From positions 1 through 46,736 of the forward strand of contig NZ_FCOG02000049.1 in assembly GCF_001544975.2 (NCBI RefSeq): a stretch of 46,736 nt of DNA. The letters are read 5' to 3'. The translations under genes and the position numbers were made by a program. Shown one piece after another: positions 10,525-19,942 of this stretch (positions are counted from its first letter, which is position 1; every line of letters starts with the position of its first letter). Source of the stretch: Caballeronia arationis. Its GTDB lineage: Bacteria; Pseudomonadota; Gammaproteobacteria; Burkholderiales; Burkholderiaceae. The notes under the pieces are model-generated. The model saw nothing but the letters and a program-made list of their open reading frames with translations, was not told the DNA's origin and did not search any database.

Positions 10525-10672
10525 TTTGCAGCCTCGTGTGTAGCCTGAGCGTCATGCACGGCGGCGCGGGGCGACTTGAGCCCGGCTACACGAGCGAGCG
10601 ACGAAAATGAGCCGCATCCTCCGGGTTGTGGCGGTGATAAACGCTGTTGGCGTCAGGAGATGGGAAGCGGTC

Positions 10673-11758
10673 ATGGCAAAGCGCAACGAAGCGCCCGACG
10701 AGCGGCGGGTCCGGGACCTGCCCGCCCGGCCGGTCAGACTGACGAGCGACATGAGCTTGCCGAAGCTGTCGGCGGTGGAAATCGGCAGCTATCTCGTGGC
10801 GTTTCTTGCCATGTATCTCGTGCTGCAACTGAAGCTGCTCGGCGGCCTGCTCGCGGGGATGCTCGTCTATCAACTCGTGCACATGATCGCGCCGTTCATC
10901 GAGAAGCGGATGACGAGCGGCCGCGCGCGGCTCGTCGCGGTAGTGTTGCTCTCCGCCGTGATCATCGGCGCGCTGACGGGCGCGACGATCGCCACCATCG
11001 AGCATTTCGAGCACGACGTCCCGAGCCTGCAAAAGCTGCTCGACCAGTTGCTGACGATCACGTCGCATGCCCGTCTTCGCGTGCCGGAGTGGGTCGGCAA
11101 CTATCTTCCCGTCGATTCCGAGCAGATGAAGGACAAAGCCACTCAGCTGATGCACCAGCACGCCGAGCAATTGCAGCAGGGCGGCAAGGAAATGGCGCGC
11201 GGCTTCGGGCATATCCTGATCGGCATGATCATTGGCGCGATCATCGCGGTGGGCGCGCCGAAGTCCACGCACCGGCTGCCGCTTTCCACCGCGCTCGTCA
11301 CCCGCGTCACGCGCTTTTCCGACGCCTTCCGCCGCATTGTCTTCGCGCAGATCAAGATTTCGGCGATCAACGCCGTGTTCACCGCGATGTACCTGCTGAT
11401 CGCGCTGCCGATCTTTCACGAGCGCCTGCCGCTCTCGAAGACGCTTGTCCTGGTTACGTTCATCGTCGGCCTCCTGCCGGTGATCGGCAATCTGATTTCG
11501 AACACGATCATCGTCGCGATTTCGCTGTCCGTGTCGTTCGGGACGGCGGTCGCGTCGCTCGCGTTCCTGATCCTGATTCACAAGCTCGAATACTTCCTGA
11601 ACGCGCGGATCATCGGCGGACAGATCGAGGCGCGCGCGTGGGAACTGCTGCTTGCGATGCTCGCGATGGAAGCGGCGTTCGGCTTGCCGGGCGTGATCGC
11701 CGCGCCGATCTTCTACGCGTACATCAAGCGCGAACTGATTTATCTGCGGCTGGTTTGA
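10673..11758 (+). CDS. AI-2E family transporter (UPF0118)
   Basis: A 361-residue polytopic membrane protein of the AI-2E/PerM family. Two N-terminal helices (about residues 30-65) and another at about 90 are followed by a soluble stretch, then a C-terminal membrane bundle with VTFIVGLLPVIGNLISNTIIV and FGLPGVIAAPIFYAYIK, typical of the family. Members include Na+/H+ antiporters and exporters of unknown substrate; an autoinducer-2 role is not implied. The ATG at 10673 is preferred, with AGGAG at 10655-10659; an earlier ATG at 10607 or a later one at 10751 is possible. It ends before a terminator shared with convergent purU. Confidence 0.8.
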   Translation: MAKRNEAPDERRVRDLPARPVRLTSDMSLPKLSAVEIGSYLVAFLAMYLVLQLKLLGGLLAGMLVYQLVHMIAPFIEKRMTSGRARLVAVVLLSAVIIGALTGATIATIEHFEHDVPSLQKLLDQLLTITSHARLRVPEWVGNYLPVDSEQMKDKATQLMHQHAEQLQQGGKEMARGFGHILIGMIIGAIIAVGAPKSTHRLPLSTALVTRVTRFSDAFRRIVFAQIKISAINAVFTAMYLLIALPIFHERLPLSKTLVLVTFIVGLLPVIGNLISNTIIVAISLSVSFGTAVASLAFLILIHKLEYFLNARIIGGQIEARAWELLLAMLAMEAAFGLPGVIAAPIFYAYIKRELIYLRLV

Positions 11759-11780
11759 GGTCCGATAAGCGCTGCGCGAA

Positions 11781-11813
11781 AAAAATGGCCGCCTGAAAAG
11801 GCGGCCATTTTCA
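11781..11813. terminator. Bidirectional terminator between the AI-2E gene and purU
   Basis: AAAAATGGCCGCCT, loop GAAA, AGGCGGCCATTTT: a perfect stem flanked by A and T runs, placed between two convergent genes and able to work in both directions. Confidence 0.9.
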
Positions 11814-11828
11814 TTGCAACGGCAAGAC

Positions 11829-12698
11829 TCAGCGGAACACCACCGTCTTGCTGCCGTTCAGCACGATGCGATGCTCGACATGCCATTTCACCGCACGCGC
11901 GAGCGTCACGCATTCGACGTCGCGACCGATCGCCGTCAGTTGATCCGGCGCCATGCTGTGATCGACGCGCTCCACTTCCTGCTCGATGATCGGGCCTTCG
12001 TCGAGGTCCGTCGTCACATAGTGCGCGGTCGCACCGATCAGCTTCACGCCGCGGTCGAATGCCTGGTAATACGGCTTCGCGCCCTTGAAGCTCGGCAGGA
12101 ACGAGTGGTGAATGTTGATCGCGTGGCCCGCGAGCTTCTCGCACATCTGCGGCGACAGAATCTGCATGTAGCGCGCGAGCACGACGAGATCGGTGTCATG
12201 CTGCTCGACGATTTCCATCACGCGCGCTTCCTGCGCGGCCTTCGCCTGCGGCGTGGACGACGTCAGCGGCAGATGATGGAACGGAATGTCGTAGCTCGCG
12301 GCGAGCTGATAAAAATCCTTGTGATTCGAGACGATCGCCGGAATCTCGATCTGCAACTGGCCGGTGCGATAACGAAACAGCAGGTCGTTCAGGCAATGCC
12401 CGATCTTCGACACCATGATCACCACACGCGGCTTCACCGACGCGTCGTGCAATTCCCAGCGCATGCCGAACTCATCGGCGAGTTCGGTGAATGACTTGCG
12501 CAACGCCTCCAGCCCAGGATCGCCGCCGACCTGCTGGAAATGCACGCGCATGAAAAATTCGCCGGTGTGGCTGTCGCCGAACTGGGCCGAATCGAGGATA
12601 TTGCCGCCGAGGTTGAACAAGAACCCGGACACCGCATGCACGATGCCGGGCCGGTCCGGGCAGGACAACTTCAGAATGAAACTATGTTCGGTCGACAT
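11829..12698 (-). CDS. purU: Formyltetrahydrofolate deformylase
   Basis: A 289-residue enzyme that hydrolyses 10-formyl-THF to formate and THF, balancing the one-carbon pool. An N-terminal ACT domain (about 1-85, FILKLSCPDRPGIVHAVSGFL) is followed by the formyltransferase fold, with INIHHSFLPSFKGAKPY (about 225-241) carrying the catalytic His region and TTDLDEGPIIEQ the conserved Asp. Length fits PurU (~280-290). The ATG at 12698 matches the family N-terminus; the open frame further upstream is non-homologous. Confidence 0.97.
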   Translation of the reverse strand: MSTEHSFILKLSCPDRPGIVHAVSGFLFNLGGNILDSAQFGDSHTGEFFMRVHFQQVGGDPGLEALRKSFTELADEFGMRWELHDASVKPRVVIMVSKIGHCLNDLLFRYRTGQLQIEIPAIVSNHKDFYQLAASYDIPFHHLPLTSSTPQAKAAQEARVMEIVEQHDTDLVVLARYMQILSPQMCEKLAGHAINIHHSFLPSFKGAKPYYQAFDRGVKLIGATAHYVTTDLDEGPIIEQEVERVDHSMAPDQLTAIGRDVECVTLARAVKWHVEHRIVLNGSKTVVFR

Positions 12699-12723
12699 GA
12701 ACCGGTAACTCCTGGCGTGATAT

Positions 12724-13569
12724 TTAAAACTCGGGCGAAGCGTAGATCGCCGCGATGCCTTCGCAGGCTTCCTCGTCGATCCAGCGGCGCCGCAGCAGGC
12801 AATCGAGCGTCGCGAGACTTGCGTCGACGGTGAGCGCGCCCTCTTCGATCCACCGTGCCACTTCGTCGATGCGCGAAAGCCGGTGTTCGCCGACTTCGCC
12901 GTCCTGGTTGCGCGGCGCGAAATCGGCGGGCAGCGTGACGTCGAAGACAAAGATCTGTTCCGCCTGCGTGCCTTCGGGCAGCGTCTGCCGCACTTGGAAC
13001 GTGCCGCCGCGGGTCGCTCGCGCCGCCAGCTCGGGCGTCATGCCTGCTTCTTCCCAGCATTCCTTCGCGAGCGTCGCCTCGATTCCCATCCCCCAGCCGA
13101 TACCGCCCGCGACGACGTTGTCGAGCATGCCGGGGTCGGTCGCCTTGGTCTCGCTGCGGCGTGCGATCCACAACTGCGGCGCGCTATCGTCATATTCTAC
13201 GATGCCGTTCAGATGCACCGCGTAGGTCATCGTCCCAAAGAAGCGCGATGCGGCGCGCTCGATGAACGCGAGCGGCGCGGCGTCGAAGTCGTTGCGGATC
13301 GCGTAGGTCTCGTCGCGCCAGCCCGGGATGCGGCCTTCCGCGGCAAGCATGCCGATCACCGCGCCGAGCGCAGCGCTGCGGGCGTGGACGGTGTCGAAGG
13401 CGCGCGACAGCCGGACCGAGGAAACGTCGATATCGAAGACGTCCGGCCAGCGCGCGAGCAGCGCGACATCCCCGCGACGGATCCAGCCGACGCGCTCCTC
13501 GCCGATAAAAAACGGCTGATGGGCGGCGGGATCGAAGCGGCGGGCGGCGGCAATCGAAGGCAGGGACAT
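12724..13569 (-). CDS. Nudix hydrolase with DUF4743 N-terminal domain
   Basis: A 281-residue two-domain protein. The N-terminal part (about 1-115) matches the DUF4743 domain seen in plant and bacterial Nudix proteins related to fungal thiamine pyrophosphokinase fusions. The Nudix box is around residues 150-175: GGIGWGMGIEATLAKECWEEAG, close to the GX5EX7REUXEEXGU pattern but with the KECWEEAG variant. Substrate unknown; dihydroneopterin-type, nucleoside-diphosphate or damaged thiamine-diphosphate substrates are possible. GGAG lies just upstream of ATG 13569. It is close upstream of purU on the same strand, so co-transcription is likely. Confidence 0.85.
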   Translation of the reverse strand: MSLPSIAAARRFDPAAHQPFFIGEERVGWIRRGDVALLARWPDVFDIDVSSVRLSRAFDTVHARSAALGAVIGMLAAEGRIPGWRDETYAIRNDFDAAPLAFIERAASRFFGTMTYAVHLNGIVEYDDSAPQLWIARRSETKATDPGMLDNVVAGGIGWGMGIEATLAKECWEEAGMTPELAARATRGGTFQVRQTLPEGTQAEQIFVFDVTLPADFAPRNQDGEVGEHRLSRIDEVARWIEEGALTVDASLATLDCLLRRRWIDEEACEGIAAIYASPEF

Positions 13570-13664
13570 GGAAACTCCGGCGGCGCCAGGCAGCGAATGG
13601 CGACAGGGCAAAGCCGGCAATTGTAGCGTGCGCGGCCGGGCGGCTCACGGCGATGCGCCGCCGC

Positions 13665-14279
13665 TCAGTCCTTCAGCGCGACGCGAATCCCGAGTGCAAT
13701 GAAAGTAGCCCCCGCGAGCCGGTCGAGCCACACGCCCACGCGCGGCCGGCGCTTGAGCCACGCGCCGATCATCCCGGCGCAGATGCCGAACACCGAAAAC
13801 ACGACGACCGTCTGCAACATGAACAACGCGCCGAGTTCGAACATCTGGAGCATCACGCTCTGCCCGCCACGCGGAATGACGAACTGCGGCAGGAAGACGA
13901 TGAAAAAGAGCGTCACCTTCGGATTCAGCATGTTGCCGATCACGCTTTGCCGGAACACGGTCGATAGTGCCTGCGCGGGACGTTCGTGCGCAGTGGCGAG
14001 CCCCCGGCTCGACAGCGCCTTGAACCCGATCCACACGAGATAGGCGGCGCCCGCGAGCTTTACCACTTCGAACGCGACCGGCGACGAGCGCAGCAGCGCG
14101 GCGACACCGAGCGCGGCGAGCGTCGTGTGGAAACTGATGCCGGCGGCAAATCCGAGCGCCGCGACGAGCCCGGCCGCGCGCCCTTGAGAAATGCCGCGCG
14201 CGAGCACCTGGAGATTGTCGGGACCGGGCGCGACGGTTATCGCGACCGACGCGGCGAGAAAGAGCAGGAAATTCGGCAT
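13665..14279 (-). CDS. LysE/RhtB-family exporter
   Basis: A 204-residue protein with about six membrane helices. It starts MPNFLLFLAASVAITVAPGPDNL, with the APGP motif typical of LysE/RhtB amino-acid exporters, and contains GNMLNPKVTLFFIVFLPQFV, another family signature. It probably exports an amino acid or homoserine-lactone-like metabolite; the substrate cannot be told from sequence. It begins 4 bp after the apt stop, so it is in an operon with apt. ATG 14279 is preferred to one six codons earlier that would overlap apt. Confidence 0.9.
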   Translation of the reverse strand: MPNFLLFLAASVAITVAPGPDNLQVLARGISQGRAAGLVAALGFAAGISFHTTLAALGVAALLRSSPVAFEVVKLAGAAYLVWIGFKALSSRGLATAHERPAQALSTVFRQSVIGNMLNPKVTLFFIVFLPQFVIPRGGQSVMLQMFELGALFMLQTVVVFSVFGICAGMIGAWLKRRPRVGVWLDRLAGATFIALGIRVALKD

Positions 14280-14283
14280 CGCT

Positions 14284-14850
14284 TCATTGCCCCGCAAACT
14301 CGCAGACGGTATAGAGCGGCACGCCGCCCTCGCGCAGCAGCGCCGAGCCGCCGAGATCCGGCAAATCGATGATCGCCGCGGCTTCCACCACTGTCGCGCC
14401 CAGGCGTTTGAGCAGGCGCGTGCCCGCCATCATCGTGCCGCCGGTCGCGACGAGATCGTCGACGAGCACCACGCGATCGCCCGGCTTCACCGCGTCCTCG
14501 TGGATTTCGACCGTCGCGCTCGCGTATTCCAGTTCGTACGACTCCGCCAGCGTCTTGTACGGCAGCTTGCCTTTCTTCCTGATCGGAACGAAGCCGAGGC
14601 TCAACTCATACGCGAGAATCGGCCCGATGATGAAGCCGCGCGCGTCGAGTCCGGCGATGGTGTCGAGCTTCGCATCGATATAGCGCTGCACGAACAGGTC
14701 GATCAGCGTGCGCAGCGCGCGCCGGTCCTGCAGCACCGGCGTGATGTCGCGGAACTGCACGCCCGGCTGCGGCCAGTCGTCGATCGTGCGCACGCGGTCC
14801 TTGATGAATTGCGCGGCCTCGCGCGTGGCGGTCGATGGAATGCTCGACAT
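14284..14850 (-). CDS. apt: Adenine phosphoribosyltransferase
   Basis: A 188-residue purine salvage enzyme that makes AMP from adenine and PRPP. The PRPP-binding motif VVLVDDLVATGGTM (about 127-140) and the N-terminal WPQPGVQFRDITPVL are typical. ATG 14850 has GGAG with five bases before it; an in-frame ATG at 14865 overlaps this site and is less likely. Located between the Kef antiporter and the LysE exporter on the minus strand. Confidence 0.96.
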   Translation of the reverse strand: MSSIPSTATREAAQFIKDRVRTIDDWPQPGVQFRDITPVLQDRRALRTLIDLFVQRYIDAKLDTIAGLDARGFIIGPILAYELSLGFVPIRKKGKLPYKTLAESYELEYASATVEIHEDAVKPGDRVVLVDDLVATGGTMMAGTRLLKRLGATVVEAAAIIDLPDLGGSALLREGGVPLYTVCEFAGQ

Positions 14851-14908
14851 GGTGTCTCCGGGCAAAACGGCGCTCTGGATGCGCGCGTTCGCAATAAAAC
14901 GTGAAAGT

Positions 14909-16903
14909 TCAGGCGGCGCGGCGATGGCGCGACAGCCGCTCCTCGGCCTGCGCGAGGACTTCGGGCAGGCCGCGCAACACGACGATGTCCTTCGCGCGCA
15001 GCTTGGTTTCGGGGTCCGGCTCGACGCCCCGGATGCCGTGACGCCGGATCGCGGTCACTTCGATTCCGTCGCCGACGAGCCCGAGGGTTTCGAGCGTCTG
15101 GCCGACCGCATCCGAGTTCTCGTCGATCGGCACCGATTGTAGCCGCACCTGCTCGTGGCCATCGTCGTCGTCGAGGTCGTCGGCGCCGCGGAAATAGCCG
15201 CGCAGGAGGCTGTAGCGCTCGTCGCGCATTTCTTCGACGCGCCTCACGACGCGCCGCATCGGCACACCCATCAGCACGAGCGTATGCGACGCCAGCATCA
15301 GGCTGCCCTCGACGATCTCCGGAATCACTTCCGTCGCGCCCGCCGCAATCAGCTTTTCGAGATCGGCGTCGTCGACGGTGCGCACGATCACGGGCAGCGT
15401 CGGCTGAAGCTCGTGGATGTTGTGCAGCACGCGCATCGCGGAAGGCGTGTTCGCGTAAGTGATCGCGACCGTCGCCGCGCGGTGCAGGCCCGCGGCGAGC
15501 AGCGACTCACGCCGCCCGGCATCGCCGAACACGACCGTTTCGCCCGCCGCCGCGGCCGCCGCGACGCGATCCGGGTCGAGGTCGAGCGCCACGTACGACA
15601 AGCCTTCGTGCTCCAGCATCCGCGCGAGGTTCTGCCCGGCGCGGCCGTAGCCGCAGATGATCACGTGGCCGCTTTGCTTGAGGCTCTGCGTCGCGATCTT
15701 GGTCATCTGCAGCGACTGCAGCATCCATTCCGTCGACGACAGCCGAAGCACGATGCGGTCCGCGTTCTGGATGATGAACGGCGCGGCGAGCATGGAGAGC
15801 AGCATCGCCGAGAGGATCGCCTGGAGCAGCACCGGCTCGACGAGATGCGCATCCAGGATCAGGTTCAGCAGCACGAAGCCGAATTCGCCCGCCTGCGCGA
15901 GATAGAGGCCCGTGCGCATCGCGACACCCGGCCGCGCGCCGAAGAGCCGCGCGAGCCCCGTGATCATCACGGCCTTCAGCAGGATCGGCACGATCAGGAA
16001 CGCGAGCACGAGGAGCGGATGTTCCCAGATCACGCGCGGATTGAGCAGCATGCCTGTCGTCACGAAGAAGAGGCCGAGCAGCACGTCGCGAAACGGCTTG
16101 ATGTCCTCTTCCACCTGATGCCGGTAAGGCGTCTCGGCGATCAGCATGCCCGCGATGAACGCACCGAGCGCGAGCGACAGCCCGAACTTGTCGGTGATGA
16201 ACGCCGCGCCGAGCGTAACCAGCAACAGGTTCAGCATGAAGAGTTCTTGCGAGCGACGCCGCGCGACCAGATCGAACCAGCGCGTCATGAACTTCTGGCC
16301 GATGAAGAGCAGCACCGTCAGCGCGACGACGATCTTGACGGCCGCGATGCCGAGCCACATCGCAAGCTGCGACGACTGGCCGTTGCCGAACGCCGCGATG
16401 ATGATGAGCAGCGGCACGACGACCAGATCCTGGAACAGCAGCACGCCGAAGATGTTGCGGCCATGCTCCGCTTCGAGTTCGAGCCGCTCGGCGAGCAGCT
16501 TGCTGACGATCGCCGTCGACGACATCGAGAGTGCGCCGCCGAGCGCGAAACTCGCCTGCCATGACATGTGCATCCAGAAGCTCGCGATCCACCCGAAGAG
16601 AAGCGCGAGCGCGATCGTCCCCGCGACCTGGCACGCGCCGAGTCCGAACACAATGCGGCGCATCGCGCGCAATTTCGATAGCGAGAATTCCAGCCCGATG
16701 GAAAACATCAGGAACACGACGCCGAATTCGGCGAGATGCTGCGCCCCTTCGCTGTCCGGCACGATGCGCAGCGCATTCGGCCCGACGACGATGCCGACCG
16801 CCAGATAGCCGAGCATCGGCGGCAGGTTCAGAAACCGGAACACGACGACTCCCGCCACCGAGCACAGCAGCAGCAACAGAGTCATTTCGAGCGGCGATGT
16901 CAT
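14909..16903 (-). CDS. Kef-type K+/H+ antiporter with RCK domains (YbaL-like)
   Basis: A 664-residue monovalent cation:proton antiporter-2 protein. About 12 membrane helices span residues 1-385, including FSIGLEFSLSKL and FITDKFGLSLALGAFIAGMLIAETPYRHQVEEDIKPFRDVLLGLFFVTTGM split across helices. A Rossmann-type TrkA-N/RCK domain follows (IICGYGRAGQNLARMLE, about 410-425), then a TrkA-C domain at the end (about 575-650). This layout suits a ligand-gated potassium efflux/proton antiport system. The start at 16903 is where membrane homology begins; the frame stays open far upstream, but only as an antisense shadow of the kdsD gene. Confidence 0.92.
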   Translation of the reverse strand: MTSPLEMTLLLLLCSVAGVVVFRFLNLPPMLGYLAVGIVVGPNALRIVPDSEGAQHLAEFGVVFLMFSIGLEFSLSKLRAMRRIVFGLGACQVAGTIALALLFGWIASFWMHMSWQASFALGGALSMSSTAIVSKLLAERLELEAEHGRNIFGVLLFQDLVVVPLLIIIAAFGNGQSSQLAMWLGIAAVKIVVALTVLLFIGQKFMTRWFDLVARRRSQELFMLNLLLVTLGAAFITDKFGLSLALGAFIAGMLIAETPYRHQVEEDIKPFRDVLLGLFFVTTGMLLNPRVIWEHPLLVLAFLIVPILLKAVMITGLARLFGARPGVAMRTGLYLAQAGEFGFVLLNLILDAHLVEPVLLQAILSAMLLSMLAAPFIIQNADRIVLRLSSTEWMLQSLQMTKIATQSLKQSGHVIICGYGRAGQNLARMLEHEGLSYVALDLDPDRVAAAAAAGETVVFGDAGRRESLLAAGLHRAATVAITYANTPSAMRVLHNIHELQPTLPVIVRTVDDADLEKLIAAGATEVIPEIVEGSLMLASHTLVLMGVPMRRVVRRVEEMRDERYSLLRGYFRGADDLDDDDGHEQVRLQSVPIDENSDAVGQTLETLGLVGDGIEVTAIRRHGIRGVEPDPETKLRAKDIVVLRGLPEVLAQAEERLSRHRRAA

Positions 16904-17062
16904 CCGTCTAGCGTCCTCGTTTGTCGGCGGAACCGCTCGCGGGGCACGCGCGCAGTTCTCGGGGATGGCCTTTGGCGGCAGGCCTTTCGGGGGGCGGATG
17001 AGCGGCGGAGAAGCCGCCGGTAGTCCGGCGCGGCGAAGAAACGCCTTTGCTATACTCCGCGC

Positions 17063-18046
17063 ATGATAGCGAAAATCAATGGCGACCGGGCACTCGCGCT
17101 GGCTCGCAACGTACTCGACATCGAAGCCGACGCCGTCCGCGGGCTTGCAGATCTTCTCGACCACAACTTCACCGGCGCCGTCGAACTGCTGCTCGGCTGC
17201 CGCGGCCGCGTCGTGGTATCGGGCATCGGCAAGTCGGGCCATGTCGCGCGCAAGTTCGCCGCGACGCTCGCGAGCACCGGCACGCCCGCGTTCTTCGTGC
17301 ATCCCGCCGAAGCCAGCCACGGCGACCTCGGCATGGTCACCTCCGACGACATCTTCATCGCGATGTCGAACTCGGGCGAGACCGAAGAACTCGTCGCGAT
17401 CCTGCCGCTCATCAAGCGCCTCGGCGCCAAGCTGATCGCGATCACGGGCCGTCCCGAATCGAGCCTCGCGCAACTCGCGGACGTGCATCTGAACGCGCGC
17501 GTCGAAAAGGAAGCCTGCCCGCTGAATCTCGCGCCCACTGCAAGCACGACCGCGGCGCTCGCGCTCGGCGACGCACTCGCGGTCGCGGTGCTCGACGCGC
17601 GCGGCTTCGGCCCTGACGACTTCGCGCGCTCGCATCCGGGCGGTGCGCTCGGCCGGCGCCTGCTCACCTACGTGCGCGATGTGATGCGCGTGGGCGACGA
17701 AGTGCCGCAAGTGCCGCTCGATGCGACTGTCGCCGACGCGCTCTTCCAGATTACCGACAAGCGCATGGGCATGACGGCCGTCGTGAGCGCGAACGGCCAC
17801 GTCGAAGGCATTTTCACCGATGGCGACCTGCGCCGCGTGCTGCAACGCGATGGCGATTTCCGCGCGCTGCCGCTCGTCGACGTCATGACGCGCAGTCCGC
17901 GCACGATCGCTCCGGACCACCTCGCGGTCGAGGCCGTGGAACTGATGGAGCGCCACCGCATCAATCAGATGCTGGTCGTCGACGAAAACGCGACGCTGAT
18001 CGGCGCCCTGAACATGCACGACCTCTTCTCCAAGAAGGTGATTTGA
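17063..18046 (+). CDS. kdsD: D-arabinose 5-phosphate isomerase (KpsF/GutQ family)
   Basis: A 327-residue enzyme converting ribulose 5-phosphate to arabinose 5-phosphate, the first step to Kdo for LPS. The N-terminal SIS domain (about 35-175) contains VVSGIGKSGHVARKFAATL and PAEASHGDLGMV; two CBS domains fill 205-327 (RVGDEVPQVPLDATVADAL; DVMTRSPRTIAPDHLAVEAV). It heads the kdsD-kdsC-lptC-lptA-lptB operon; its TGA overlaps the kdsC ATG. A possible TATACT -10 lies at about 17050-17055, just before the start. Confidence 0.96.
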   Translation: MIAKINGDRALALARNVLDIEADAVRGLADLLDHNFTGAVELLLGCRGRVVVSGIGKSGHVARKFAATLASTGTPAFFVHPAEASHGDLGMVTSDDIFIAMSNSGETEELVAILPLIKRLGAKLIAITGRPESSLAQLADVHLNARVEKEACPLNLAPTASTTAALALGDALAVAVLDARGFGPDDFARSHPGGALGRRLLTYVRDVMRVGDEVPQVPLDATVADALFQITDKRMGMTAVVSANGHVEGIFTDGDLRRVLQRDGDFRALPLVDVMTRSPRTIAPDHLAVEAVELMERHRINQMLVVDENATLIGALNMHDLFSKKVI

Positions 18047-18615
18047 TGGCGCAGAAGCCTTCCGCCGCAAGCGCAGCGCCGCCCGCCACGGGCACGGCCG
18101 CCGAGCGCGCGAGCCGCATCAAGCTGATGATTTTCGACGTCGACGGCGTTTTCACCGACGGCAGCCTCTTCTTCACCGCCGACGGCGACGCGATGAAGTC
18201 GTTCAATTCGCTCGACGGCTATGGCGTGAAGCTGCTGGAAAAAATCGGCGTGCAGACGGCCATCATCACCGGGCGCCAGTCGGGCATCGTCGCGGCACGT
18301 GCGCGCGAACTCTCGATCACGCATCTCTATCAGGGCGTCGAAGACAAGACCGTCGCGCTCGCCGAACTGCTGCTAAAGACCGGCATCGCCGCTTCCGAAT
18401 GCGGCTACATGGGCGACGACTGGCCCGATCTCGCCGTCATGCGCCTCGCCGGCTTCGCTGCCGCTCCGGCCAACGCGCATCCGGAAGTGATCCGGCGCGT
18501 GCACTGGGTCGCCGAAGCGCGCGGCGGCCACGGCGCGGTGCGCGAAGTGTGCGACGCGATCGTGCGCGCGCAGCATCGCTACGACGAACTGCTCGCCGCC
18601 GCGATGGGAGCCTGA
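18046..18615 (+). CDS. kdsC: 3-deoxy-manno-octulosonate-8-phosphatase
   Basis: A 189-residue HAD-superfamily phosphatase that removes phosphate from Kdo-8-P. The nucleophile motif IKLMIFDVDGVFTDGSL is at about residues 26-41, and GYMGDDWPDLAVM (about 123-135) supplies the metal-binding DD. A 25-residue N-terminal Ala/Ser tail precedes the core. ATG 18046 overlaps the kdsD stop (TGATG); a TTG three bases earlier is unlikely. Confidence 0.96.
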   Translation: MAQKPSAASAAPPATGTAAERASRIKLMIFDVDGVFTDGSLFFTADGDAMKSFNSLDGYGVKLLEKIGVQTAIITGRQSGIVAARARELSITHLYQGVEDKTVALAELLLKTGIAASECGYMGDDWPDLAVMRLAGFAAAPANAHPEVIRRVHWVAEARGGHGAVREVCDAIVRAQHRYDELLAAAMGA

Positions 18616-18619
18616 CGCG

Positions 18620-19222
18620 ATGCAGCGCCCCACCCGGCTCACTTCGCTCCTGCCGCTCGTCGCGGTGGCCGCGCTCGCGGGCATCACGTACTGGCTCTTG
18701 CAGGCGACGCTGCCGCAGTCAGCTCCGGCGCCCGAGCAGCCGAAGCGCCACACGGCGGACTATTTCGCCGACAACTTCTCCGTCTCCGAACTCGACTCGA
18801 CCGGCACGACGCAATACCGCCTGACCGCGAAGTCGATGGTCCATTACGAGGACGACGAGAACAGCGACCTCACGCTGCCCGCGATGCGCATGTTCCAGCC
18901 GCAGAAGCCGCAAGTGACCGCGACATCCGAGCGCGGCACCGTGAATGGCGACGTCTCGATCGTCGATCTTTACGACAACGCGCGGATTCTGCGCGTCGCC
19001 GGCTACGGCGATCCGCAGATGCAGGCCGATTCCGAGCATTTCCGTATCTTCGTCAATGACGATGTCATCGAAACGGAAAAGCCGGTTAAACTTCAGCGCG
19101 GTCCGTCCGTGATGACCGCCAACGGCATGAACTACAACAACGTGACCCGGGAAATGAAGCTCTTTGGTAACGTGCGCGGCGCGATCGCCTCGTCCGATAT
19201 CAACGGCGGCTCTTCCAAGTAA
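18620..19222 (+). CDS. lptC: LPS export system protein LptC
   Basis: A 200-residue inner-membrane-anchored bridge component of the Lpt machine. One N-terminal helix (about 7-29, LTSLLPLVAVAALAGITYWLL) is followed by a periplasmic beta-jellyroll with DNFSVSELDSTGTTQYRLTAKSM split over residues 50-73. It receives LPS from LptBFG and passes it to LptA. It begins 4 bp after kdsC, with GGAG in the kdsC tail as ribosome binding site. Confidence 0.94.
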   Translation: MQRPTRLTSLLPLVAVAALAGITYWLLQATLPQSAPAPEQPKRHTADYFADNFSVSELDSTGTTQYRLTAKSMVHYEDDENSDLTLPAMRMFQPQKPQVTATSERGTVNGDVSIVDLYDNARILRVAGYGDPQMQADSEHFRIFVNDDVIETEKPVKLQRGPSVMTANGMNYNNVTREMKLFGNVRGAIASSDINGGSSK

Positions 19223-19252
19223 TCCCGGCAATCCCATCCCAAGTGTGACTGC

Positions 19253-19942
19253 ATGAACGAAACGTTCCCTCGTCCCGATTCCGGCTGTCCGCGCCAGGCG
19301 CTTGCGCGCCGCGCGCGACGCGCCGCGCAGCTCGGGCTCGCGGCCGCACTCGTCGCGCTGCCGCTCACGGGCTTCGCCCCGGCAGCCCACGCGGAACGCG
19401 CCGACCGCGACAAGCCGCTCAACATCGAAGCGGACAACATGTCCTACGACGACCTGAAGCAGAAGAACATCTTCATCGGGCACGTCGTCGCGACCAAGGG
19501 CACGATCGTGATCAAGGCCGATCGTGTCGAAGTGACGCAAGATCCGCAGGGCTACCAGTACGCGACCGGCACCTCGACCGGCAACAACCTGTCGTACTTC
19601 CGCCAGAAGCGCGACGGCGTCGACGAATACATCGAAGGCAATGCCGTGCGTATCGACTACGACGGCAAGCAGGACCTGACCACGCTCACGACCCGAGCGG
19701 TCGTACGCCGGCTGGTCGGCCTGACGAAGATCCAGGACGAAGTCCACGGCAGCGTGATCACCTACGACGGCCAGAAGGACTTCTACACCGCGAAGGCGGG
19801 CTCCGACGTCGCCGGCCCGGGCAACCCGACCGGCCGCGTGCGCGCGATGCTGTCGCCGCGCAATGGCAGCGCCGCGCCGCTCACTGGCGGCCCGGCCACG
19901 CTCGCTCCTTCCACCACCATTCAGGGAACGCCGCAGCAGTGA
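19253..19942 (+). CDS. lptA: LPS transport periplasmic protein LptA
   Basis: A 229-residue periplasmic protein that forms the LPS bridge. The long N-terminus has an Arg-rich n-region and a hydrophobic core (about 18-40), ending near AAHAERADR as a plausible signal peptidase I site. The OstA/LptA core starts at KPLNIEADNMSYDDLKQK and continues to about residue 175; a Pro/Ala/Gly/Thr-rich tail follows. Its stop overlaps the lptB GTG by 4 bases. Confidence 0.94.
   Translation: MNETFPRPDSGCPRQALARRARRAAQLGLAAALVALPLTGFAPAAHAERADRDKPLNIEADNMSYDDLKQKNIFIGHVVATKGTIVIKADRVEVTQDPQGYQYATGTSTGNNLSYFRQKRDGVDEYIEGNAVRIDYDGKQDLTTLTTRAVVRRLVGLTKIQDEVHGSVITYDGQKDFYTAKAGSDVAGPGNPTGRVRAMLSPRNGSAAPLTGGPATLAPSTTIQGTPQQ

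Noticed and set aside
14909..18070. A 1053-codon minus-strand open frame spanning the Kef gene and the opposite strand of kdsD
   Set aside because: Only codons from 16903 downstream match the Kef family; the upstream part is antisense to kdsD with shadow codon use.
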